A stretch of 64,000 nt of DNA from assembly GCF_039522525.1 (NCBI RefSeq), contig NZ_BAAADO010000008.1:36559-100558 (forward strand), read 5' to 3'. The translations under genes were made by a program, and so were the position numbers. The notes beneath the pieces are model-generated. The model worked only from the letters and a program-made list of their open reading frames with translations. It did no database searches and was not told the origin of the DNA. Shown piece by piece: positions 26,364 to 33,808 of the stretch (within the stretch, counting starts at the first letter, position 1; each line of letters starts with the position of its first letter). This DNA comes from Salinibacillus aidingensis (GTDB lineage Bacteria; Bacillota; Bacilli; Bacillales; Alkalibacillaceae).

Positions 26364-26555
26364 TAGTAAGAATAGTCATGACTGTCGATCAGAACTCTAT
26401 TTAATAGACTCCTGCAGGTTTTCACTGTTCGGTATTTTTTCTCCCCATCATTCAAAGCGAACTTTAAGATAAATTTTATCCTCCTGATATTATCTTTAGT
26501 TATTACATTCATCCACATTCTTATTGAAGCACCTTTTCTTTAGAAATAATCCCCA

Positions 26556-26925
26556 TGTGAATAACTCTGAAATACAGCCTGTACAACTTATCCACACGCT
26601 TTGTCGAATAAATTTATTCGCAAAATTTCTATCCACAGCAAAAATCGACATTTTATACACAAAATCTAGTGCTGTGCATAATTTTTTTCTACAACCCGTT
26701 GAATTTGTGGATAACTGAGTAAATCGCATTGAAACTAAGGGTTTTATTTGGTATCATATTTGTGTTTAACTAGTTTATATATGAATTTGTATTTAATCTT
26801 TTCCACAGCTGTGGATAATGTGTGGACATTTATTCACAGATATGTTTACAGGGTTATGCACAAAAATGTGGATAATGTCGATAATTGTCTTATCTTATGG
26901 TGAATTCGCGTATCTGTTATCCACA
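26556..26925. other. oriC: oriC, upstream DnaA-box cluster
   Basis: Perfect boxes (TTATCCACA or complement) lie at 26588-26596, 26706-26714, 26810-26818, 26867-26875 and 26917-26925. One-mismatch boxes are at 26556, 26629, 26653, 26673, 26799, 26830 and 26854. This matches the incA/incB part of the bipartite Bacillus origin between rpmH and dnaA. Confidence 0.93.
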
Positions 26926-27042
26926 ACCTGAAATTGCTTTTTTTCGCTATCATTACCTGTCTTTTTACTGTCCTAATCCTTATTTTATTTCTGTAATGTT
27001 TATTTATGACTATTTTCTCCTCAGGGAAAAGAGGTGATCGTT

Positions 27043-28392
27043 TTGGAGAATATTGAAGAATTGTGGAAGAAAACACTGGAAACGATTGAAGGTAAAATCA
27101 GTAAACCCAGTTTTGATACATGGCTGAAGTCCACCGAAGCAAAATCCATTGAAAAAGACACGATTGTAATTGCAGCTCCCAATGAATTTGCACGTGATTG
27201 GCTGGAAAACAGTTATTCAACGCTGATTTCCAATACTCTTCATGAAGTAACTGGCAGCAAACTGAACCCTAAGTTTGTTATTCCCGAAAAGGAAAAAGCT
27301 GAAGAGGATACAAAAAAGCCGGTTAAACCAGCTCCGAATATTTCTGGTTCCTCCAATCAATCGACAAAAACTATGTTAAATTCAAAATATACCTTTGATA
27401 CCTTTGTTATAGGATCGGGAAATCGCTTCGCACATGCGGCTTCCTTGGCAGTAGCCGAGGCTCCGGCGAAAGCTTACAATCCTCTGTTTATTTATGGGGG
27501 AGTCGGGCTGGGGAAAACACACCTGATGCATGCGATTGGGCATTATGTGATTGAACATAATCCCCAGGCAAAAGTCCTTTACCTTTCATCAGAAAAATTT
27601 ACGAATGAATTTATTAATTCTATTCGTGATAACAAAGCGGTTGATTTCCGAAATAAGTACAGAAATGTCGATGTTCTATTAATTGATGATATTCAGTTTT
27701 TAGCCGGCAAGGAGTCAACTCAGGAGGAATTTTTCCATACATTTAATTCTTTGCATGAGGATAATAAGCAAATTGTGATTTCAAGTGACCGTCCACCTAA
27801 GGAAATACCGACTTTGGAGGATCGTCTGCGTTCACGATTTGAATGGGGATTAATTACGGATATTACCCCTCCGGATTTGGAAACAAGAATCGCTATTTTA
27901 CGTAAAAAGGCGAAAGCAGAAGGATTGGACATCCCGAATGAGGTTATGCTTTATATTGCCAATCAAATCGATACCAATATTCGTGAACTTGAGGGTGCAC
28001 TGATTCGTGTCGTAGCTTATTCATCATTAATTAACCAGGATATAGATGCTTCCATAGCAGCTGATGCCTTAAAAGACATTATCCCAAGCTCGAAGCCAAA
28101 AAAAATCACGATTCAGACCATTCAGGAAACCGTTGGCGAGCATTACAATGTTAAACTGGAAGACTTTGCGGCCAAAAAGCGGACAAAATCCATCGCATTC
28201 CCCCGCCAAATTGCCATGTATCTGGCCCGGGAGATGACCGATTATTCTCTGCCTAAAATCGGCGAGGAGTTTGGAGGTCGCGACCATACAACAGTTATTC
28301 ACGCTCATGAAAAAGTAGCGAAAATGATTGCAGATGACCAGCAGCTTCATAAGGATATCGATGAACTTAAGGAAAAAATGAAACAAGGCTAG
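27043..28392 (+). CDS. dnaA: Chromosomal replication initiator DnaA
   Basis: ATPase that binds DnaA boxes and opens oriC. 449 residues from TTG 27043, five bases after AAGAGGTGA; this gives MENIEELWKK, which aligns with B. subtilis DnaA. The GTG at 27034 is inside the ribosome site. Domain I (1-80), a short linker with Ser/Asn/Lys, and an AAA+ core with GGVGLGKTHL (about 152-161), Walker B VLLIDDIQFL and SSDRPPKE sensor I. The domain IV DNA-binding motif is FGGRDHTTVIHAHEK. Confidence 0.97.
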   Translation: MENIEELWKKTLETIEGKISKPSFDTWLKSTEAKSIEKDTIVIAAPNEFARDWLENSYSTLISNTLHEVTGSKLNPKFVIPEKEKAEEDTKKPVKPAPNISGSSNQSTKTMLNSKYTFDTFVIGSGNRFAHAASLAVAEAPAKAYNPLFIYGGVGLGKTHLMHAIGHYVIEHNPQAKVLYLSSEKFTNEFINSIRDNKAVDFRNKYRNVDVLLIDDIQFLAGKESTQEEFFHTFNSLHEDNKQIVISSDRPPKEIPTLEDRLRSRFEWGLITDITPPDLETRIAILRKKAKAEGLDIPNEVMLYIANQIDTNIRELEGALIRVVAYSSLINQDIDASIAADALKDIIPSSKPKKITIQTIQETVGEHYNVKLEDFAAKKRTKSIAFPRQIAMYLAREMTDYSLPKIGEEFGGRDHTTVIHAHEKVAKMIADDQQLHKDIDELKEKMKQG

Positions 28393-28402
28393 CAGTGAAT
28401 AA

Positions 28403-28550
28403 TGTGAATAAGTGGTACACACCTATACACAGTCTATCCACATGTGGATAGACTTTATTTGCTCGATCATTTCCGGGTTATCCACAAATTCACAAGCACT
28501 ATTATTATTACTTCTGTATTTTTATAAAAAATAATAATATATATGTCTCT
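28403..28550 (+). other. oriC: oriC unwinding region: DnaA boxes, DnaA-trios, AT-rich DUE
   Basis: Between dnaA and dnaN: boxes at 28403 (reverse), 28423 and the palindrome CTATCCACATGTGGATAG (28434-28451), then perfect TTATCCACA (28478-28486) followed by the weak box AATTCACA. After GCA come trios CTA TTA TTA TTA CTT (28499-28513), complementary to the 3'-(G/A)A(T/A) pattern. The DUE, a run of T and A, extends to about 28550. Confidence 0.9.
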
Positions 28551-28568
28551 TAGGAGGAATTTAAAAAA

Positions 28569-29714
28569 ATGAAGTTTAACATCCAGCGTAATCAATTAAT
28601 GGAAAGTGTCCAGGATGTCATGAAAGCTATTTCTTCTAAAACAGCGATTCCTATTTTAAGTGGAATGAAAATGGAAGTAACAGAAGAAGGCGTTACACTT
28701 ACAGGAAGTGATTCTGATATTTCAATAGAATCCTTTATTCCTAAAGAGGAAGATGGAATTGTTTATATTGAGGGGATTGAACCAGGAAGTATTGTCCTTC
28801 AGGCTAAATACTTTCCCGATATTGTAAAAAAACTACCTGATCAGACGGTAGAGATTACTTCTGATGATCAGTTTAATGTAACCATCAAATCCGGACATGC
28901 GGAATTTAATTTAAATGGACAGGATGCTCAGGAATATCCACAGCTTCCAAAATTACAGGCTCAAAACAGCTTCCAGATATCTGTGGATTTGTTAAAGGAT
29001 TTAATCCGACAAACCGTTTTTGCGGTATCTACATCTGAAACAAGACCGATTTTAACGGGAGTCAATATGTCTATCAAAGAAGAAAAGCTCCACTTTGTAG
29101 CTACTGATAGTCATAGATTAGCTTCCAGAAACATCCCTGTTCAGGAAACCGAAGAAACCAATTTCGGTTCTAATATTGTTATTCCAGGAAAAAGTCTGAA
29201 TGAACTTAACAAAATTCTTGATGATACTCAGGAAAAAGTTGAAATAAGTGTAACGGATAATCAGATTCTGTTCCGCACTAAGCATTTATATTTTCTATCC
29301 CGACTACTGGATGGCAATTATCCCGAAACTTCAAGACTTATCCCGGAACAGAGCAAAACGAATGTCGTCATAGACTCTAAAGACCTGTTACATGCCATTG
29401 ATCGTGCCAGTTTATTAGCAAAAGAGAGCCGAAATAATGTTGTAAGACTTATTACCAAGGAAAATAATATTCTTGAAATTTCCAGTAATTCACCAGAGGT
29501 AGGTAAGGTGCAGGATGAAGTTCAGGCTGATTCTATTGAGGGAGAGGAATTAAAAATTTCCTTTAGTGCAAAATATATGATGGATGCACTGAAAGTCATT
29601 AATTCTGAGAAGGTAATGATTTCCTTCACTGGAGCTATGCGGCCATTTATTATTAAACCAACAGAAGAGGCAGATGAAATCTTACAGTTGATCTTACCAG
29701 TAAGGACTTATTAA
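28569..29714 (+). CDS. dnaN: DNA polymerase III beta subunit (sliding clamp)
   Basis: 381 residues with the three-fold clamp repeat; starts MKFNIQRNQLMESVQDVMKA and contains SETRPILTG and FVATDSHRLASR. Ends LQLILPVRTY, the usual clamp C-terminus. It encircles DNA and tethers polymerase and many partners. ATG with TAGGAGGA upstream. A terminator follows before yaaA. Confidence 0.98.
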   Translation: MKFNIQRNQLMESVQDVMKAISSKTAIPILSGMKMEVTEEGVTLTGSDSDISIESFIPKEEDGIVYIEGIEPGSIVLQAKYFPDIVKKLPDQTVEITSDDQFNVTIKSGHAEFNLNGQDAQEYPQLPKLQAQNSFQISVDLLKDLIRQTVFAVSTSETRPILTGVNMSIKEEKLHFVATDSHRLASRNIPVQETEETNFGSNIVIPGKSLNELNKILDDTQEKVEISVTDNQILFRTKHLYFLSRLLDGNYPETSRLIPEQSKTNVVIDSKDLLHAIDRASLLAKESRNNVVRLITKENNILEISSNSPEVGKVQDEVQADSIEGEELKISFSAKYMMDALKVINSEKVMISFTGAMRPFIIKPTEEADEILQLILPVRTY

Positions 29715-29756
29715 TTTAATTAAAGCAACTAAATTTCTAAAGAGAATTTTAAAATG

Positions 29757-29783
29757 AAGCAAGGGCAATCCCCTTGCTTTTAT
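29757..29783 (+). terminator. dnaN terminator
   Basis: AAGCAAGGG (29757-29765) pairs with CCCTTGCTT (29771-29779), then TTATGTT. It lies 43 nt after dnaN. Confidence 0.75.
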
Positions 29784-29839
29784 GTTATCATTAAATAATA
29801 GGAATGCATTAAAATGCACGGAGGATAAGGTGATAGGAC

Positions 29840-30058
29840 ATGAGTGAACCAATTGAAATTTCTACAGATAAAATTGCATTAGGTCAATTTCTGAAGCTTG
29901 CCAATGTTATTGAGTCTGGTGGAATGGCCAAATGGTTTTTACATGAATTTAACGTCTATGTGAACGGTGAACAAGAAACGAGAAGAGGAAAAAAATTACA
30001 ACCGGGTGATGTTGTGGAAGTTGAAGGAATAGGATCATTTGAAGTGACAGTAGAATGA
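29840..30058 (+). CDS. yaaA: S4-domain RNA-binding protein YaaA
   Basis: 72 residues. The S4 fold is seen in ITLGQFLK-like IALGQFLKLANVIESGGMAKWF and the motif VNGEQETRRGKKLQPGDVV. In B. subtilis this gene (rlbA) is linked to ribosome assembly. ATG with GGAGG 15 nt upstream and GGTGATAGG closer. Conserved between dnaN and recF. Confidence 0.93.
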   Translation: MSEPIEISTDKIALGQFLKLANVIESGGMAKWFLHEFNVYVNGEQETRRGKKLQPGDVVEVEGIGSFEVTVE

Positions 30059-30086
30059 CAGTCCTTTTGCGAAAAGGGAGATTTAC

Positions 30087-31205
30087 ATGTATATCCAGGA
30101 TCTATCTCTAACAAATTATCGTAATTATGAACAGATACAGGTTCAATTTGATCATAAGATAAATGTCATTATTGGTGAGAATGCACAGGGAAAAACAAAC
30201 TTAATGGAATCTATCTATGTTTTAGCACTTACAAAATCCCATCGGACTCCCCGAGATAAAGAATTGATTAAATGGGACTCAACTTATGCTAAAATAAAAG
30301 GGAGTATTGTTAAACGAAATCACTCTCTTCCACTTGAAATTGTCTTTTCAAAAAAGGGGAAAAAAGCTAAATTAAATCATATCGAACAGTCCAAATTAAG
30401 CAACTATATCAGCGCATTTAATGTCGTTATGTTTGCCCCGGAGGATTTGAACTTAGTTAAGGGAAGCCCTCAGGAACGTCGTCGTTTTATAGATATGGAA
30501 ATTGGACAAATTCAGCCTGTCTATGTATATCATCTGAATCAATTTCAAAAGGTTCTGAAACAGCGGAATGCTTTATTAAAAGACTATCAGAGGCAACAAA
30601 ATATGGACCGGACCATGCTGCGTGTTTTAACTGAGCAATTAATTGAACATGCAGCGATTATTGTTGAGAGGAGATTTGAATTTCTTAAGCTTCTCAGAGA
30701 ATGGGCTGAGCCGATCCATACGGGGATCAGTCATGAATTAGAAAAACTGGAAATGACGTATGATGTCAGTGTCGATGTATCAGAAGGTATGGATTTGTCA
30801 AAAATAGTAAAGACCTATCAAACCCACTTTCAGGATATAGAAACAAGAGAAATTGAAAGGGGTACATCTCTAATAGGCCCTCATCGTGACGACCTCTTAT
30901 TTTATGTGAATGGAAAGGAAGTTCAAAGGTTTGGATCTCAGGGACAGCAAAGAACGACTGCATTATCACTCAAACTAGCCGAAATTGAACTTATTCATAA
31001 TGAAGTGGGAGAATATCCTGTTCTTTTACTCGATGATGTTTTAAGTGAACTGGATAATCAACGACAGTCGCATTTATTAAATACGATTCAAGGTAAAGTG
31101 CAAACCTTTGTGTCGACCACCAGTGTGGACGGAATTGCGCATAAAACACTACAGAATGCCGAAATATTTCAAGTTCAACAAGGCACAGTTTTTAAAGAAG
31201 GGTGA
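30087..31205 (+). CDS. recF: DNA repair and recombination protein RecF
   Basis: 372 residues. SMC-like ATPase. P-loop GENAQGKT at 30-37, signature LIGPHRDDL, Walker B LLDDVLSELD near residue 315, and FVSTTS. It loads RecA at gaps with RecO and RecR. ATG eight bases after GGGAG. The stop overlaps the region used by remB as a ribosome site. Confidence 0.97.
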   Translation: MYIQDLSLTNYRNYEQIQVQFDHKINVIIGENAQGKTNLMESIYVLALTKSHRTPRDKELIKWDSTYAKIKGSIVKRNHSLPLEIVFSKKGKKAKLNHIEQSKLSNYISAFNVVMFAPEDLNLVKGSPQERRRFIDMEIGQIQPVYVYHLNQFQKVLKQRNALLKDYQRQQNMDRTMLRVLTEQLIEHAAIIVERRFEFLKLLREWAEPIHTGISHELEKLEMTYDVSVDVSEGMDLSKIVKTYQTHFQDIETREIERGTSLIGPHRDDLLFYVNGKEVQRFGSQGQQRTTALSLKLAEIELIHNEVGEYPVLLLDDVLSELDNQRQSHLLNTIQGKVQTFVSTTSVDGIAHKTLQNAEIFQVQQGTVFKEG

Positions 31206-31213
31206 GGTTGAGT

Positions 31214-31498
31214 GTGTTTATACATATTGGGGAAGAACATGTTATACAATCCGAAGATGTTGTCGCCATTATTGATCGTGATTTAGTTAAATCCTCAACG
31301 ATTATCGATGAAATGATTCAAAACCAGAAAAGAAGAAACATCGTAATTGATACATCCCATGACCAGGCAAAGTCCATTGTGATAACTACGGAATTTATCT
31401 ATTTCAGTACTTTATCCGTTGCAACTTTACGTAAACGTTCAAGCTTGAACTTTACTTTAGATAAACTGGAAGATTATTCAGAGGACTATGAGGAATAG
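31214..31498 (+). CDS. remB: Extracellular matrix regulator RemB (YaaB)
   Basis: 94 residues from GTG 31214, six bases after GAGG; this gives MFIHIGEEHVIQSEDVVAI and aligns with the start of B. subtilis YaaB. An upstream GTG at 31202 overlaps recF. RemB regulates biofilm matrix genes in B. subtilis. The C-terminal tail (DYSEDYEE) is acidic and longer than in B. subtilis. It lies between recF and gyrB as expected. Confidence 0.9.
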   Translation: MFIHIGEEHVIQSEDVVAIIDRDLVKSSTIIDEMIQNQKRRNIVIDTSHDQAKSIVITTEFIYFSTLSVATLRKRSSLNFTLDKLEDYSEDYEE

Positions 31499-31558
31499 AC
31501 TCAGTAATGGAAACGTGTCAAAGAAAGTAAGAATATTGGAAATGAAGGTGTGAACCTG

Positions 31559-33481
31559 ATGGCTATGGATGAAAACTTAAATCAACAAGCATATGATGAG
31601 AACCAGATACAAGTTTTGGAAGGACTTGAAGCAGTCAGAAAACGCCCGGGGATGTATATCGGGTCAACGAATGAAAAAGGTCTTCATCATTTAGTTTGGG
31701 AAATCGTGGATAACAGTATTGATGAAGCTCTGGCTGGATACTGTGATCATATTCAGATCAAAATTGAAGAGGACAATAGTATAACGGTTATTGATAATGG
31801 ACGAGGGATTCCGGTTGGTATACATGAAAAACAGGGTCGCCCGGCTGTTGAGGTTATTTTGACGGTCCTTCACGCGGGAGGAAAATTTGGCGGTGGCGGC
31901 TACAAGGTTTCAGGAGGATTGCATGGGGTAGGAGCATCGGTAGTAAATGCGTTATCCTCTGAATTAGAGGTGTTTGTGCATCTTGACGGAAAGGTTTATT
32001 ACCAGAAATATCATCGTGGCATTCCTCATGAAGATTTAAAAGTGATAGGAGATACAGATATTACGGGTACTCGTATCCACTTCACTCCTGACTCCTCTAT
32101 TTTCACTGAAACGACAGAATTTGAATACGACACCCTGGTCCAGCGTGTTCGTGAGCTTGCCTTTTTAAATAAAGGAGTCGCCATTTCGATTGAGGATAAA
32201 AGAGAGGAACGCGAAGAAGAAACGTTTCACTATGAGGGAGGAATTTCCTCATATGTAGAGTACTTGAATCGCAATCGCGAAGGTCTACATGAACCATTTT
32301 ACACAGAGAGCGAAATGGATAATATATCCGTGGAAATTGCACTCCAGTATAACGATGGTTTCGCTAGTAATATATACTCCTTTGCCAATAATATTCATAC
32401 CTATGAAGGCGGGACTCATGAATCTGGTTTTAAAACGGCACTGACCAGAGTCATTAACGATTATGCGAGAAAAAACCAGATGTTCAAAGAAAATGATCCG
32501 AATTTAACAGGAGATGATGTAAGGGAAGGTTTAACGGCCATTGTCTCCATTAAGCACGAGGATCCGCAATTTGAGGGACAAACCAAAACAAAGCTTGGAA
32601 ATAGTGAGGTGCGAACGGTTACGGACTCTCTCTTTAATGAGAACTTCTCAACGTTTTTATTTGAAAACCCGGATATTGCCAAAAAAATTGTTGAGAAGGG
32701 AATCATGGCTTCACGGGCCCGTAGTGCGGCGAAAAAGGCACGTGAGCTGACGAGAAGAAAGAGCGCTCTTGAGGTTTCAAACCTTCCAGGTAAGTTAGCC
32801 GATTGTTCCTCCAAAGAGGCTTCCATCAGTGAATTATATATCGTTGAGGGGGACTCTGCCGGTGGTTCGGCTAAACAGGGGCGTGACCGTCATTTTCAGG
32901 CTATTCTTGCTTTACGCGGTAAAATTTTAAATGTGGAAAAAGCCCGTTTGGACAAAATTTTATCCAACAATGAAGTGCGTTCTATGATTACTGCGCTTGG
33001 AACAGGCATTGGAGAGGAATTTGATATTGAGAAAGCCCGCTATCATAAGGTTGTTATTATGACCGATGCCGATGTTGACGGTGCGCACATCCGGACACTC
33101 TTACTTACCTTCTTCTACCGCTATATGCGCCCATTAATCGAACATGGCTATGTTTATATTGCACAGCCACCTTTATATAAAATACAGCAGGGAAAGACAG
33201 TCTATTATGCTTACAATGACCAGGAGATGGAGAAACGGTTAAGTGAGCTGTCTGGTAATCCGAAACCAAGCCTGCAGCGTTATAAGGGTCTTGGTGAGAT
33301 GAACCCGCCCCAGCTATGGGAAACAACGATGAATCCGGAAAACCGAACATTGCTGCAGGTAAATCTTGAGGATGCGATGGGGGCCGACGAGACGTTCGAA
33401 ATTTTAATGGGCGATAAAGTAGAACCGCGACGAGACTTCATTAAGGAAAATGCCCGTTATGTAAAAAATCTTGATATCTAA
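31559..33481 (+). CDS. gyrB: DNA gyrase subunit B
   Basis: ATPase subunit of gyrase. 640 residues from ATG 31559, eight bases after GAAGGTG; a GTG at 31550 is part of that leader. GHKL ATPase motifs EIVDNSIDEA, DNGRGIP and GGLHGVGASVVNALS; TOPRIM motif EGDSAGG and DADVDGAHI. Ends RDFIKENARYVKNLDI. The 327-nt gap to gyrA is filled by structured repeats. Confidence 0.98.
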   Translation: MAMDENLNQQAYDENQIQVLEGLEAVRKRPGMYIGSTNEKGLHHLVWEIVDNSIDEALAGYCDHIQIKIEEDNSITVIDNGRGIPVGIHEKQGRPAVEVILTVLHAGGKFGGGGYKVSGGLHGVGASVVNALSSELEVFVHLDGKVYYQKYHRGIPHEDLKVIGDTDITGTRIHFTPDSSIFTETTEFEYDTLVQRVRELAFLNKGVAISIEDKREEREEETFHYEGGISSYVEYLNRNREGLHEPFYTESEMDNISVEIALQYNDGFASNIYSFANNIHTYEGGTHESGFKTALTRVINDYARKNQMFKENDPNLTGDDVREGLTAIVSIKHEDPQFEGQTKTKLGNSEVRTVTDSLFNENFSTFLFENPDIAKKIVEKGIMASRARSAAKKARELTRRKSALEVSNLPGKLADCSSKEASISELYIVEGDSAGGSAKQGRDRHFQAILALRGKILNVEKARLDKILSNNEVRSMITALGTGIGEEFDIEKARYHKVVIMTDADVDGAHIRTLLLTFFYRYMRPLIEHGYVYIAQPPLYKIQQGKTVYYAYNDQEMEKRLSELSGNPKPSLQRYKGLGEMNPPQLWETTMNPENRTLLQVNLEDAMGADETFEILMGDKVEPRRDFIKENARYVKNLDI

Positions 33482-33484
33482 GGA

Positions 33485-33789
33485 CATAGGCAAAACCCAT
33501 TCCGTGGCCTGAGGTGTGGCCCTTTATGGGTTTGTCCTATGCTTTACGTCATCCAGCTGCGGCTCCTAGGTATGCGCGGATATAAGTCAAAGCCATTCCG
33601 TGGCTATCGCCACTACATGTCTTCGTCTTATCCCGCGATACCTGACCAGTCGCCTACGCTTTTCTAACCATGTCTAGCTACAGGGCCTAGCCCCTAAGCA
33701 GATATAAGCCAAATTCATTACGTGGCAAAAACTGCCACTCCATGAATTCGTCTTATCCAGCCTGGGCTAAGCAAGGCCCTTCCGCTTTT
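33485..33789 (-). repeat. Three tandem structured repeat units between gyrB and gyrA
   Basis: Reading minus: unit B2 (33668-33789) begins AAAAGCGGAAGGGCC, unit B1 (33548-33663) begins AAAAGCGTAGGCGACTGG, and a core-only unit B0 (33485-33541) follows. Each core has an ATAAG/CTTAT-type or CATAGG/CCTATG outer stem and an inner GTGGC/GCCAC or GGCC/GGCC hairpin with a shared GTGGC...CATTCCG-like motif. B0 pairs 33485-33500 with 33526-33541 (14 of 16). B1 and B2 end GAGCCGCAGCTGGA and CTGTAGCTAGACATGG. Same family as 12224-12382. Confidence 0.75.
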
Positions 33790-33808
33790 CTAATAAGGAG
33801 GTTGTTTT

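Noticed and set aside
33485..33789. CRISPR array between gyrB and gyrA
   Set aside because: Units are about 120 nt, diverged and internally palindromic, with no regular spacers and no cas genes.
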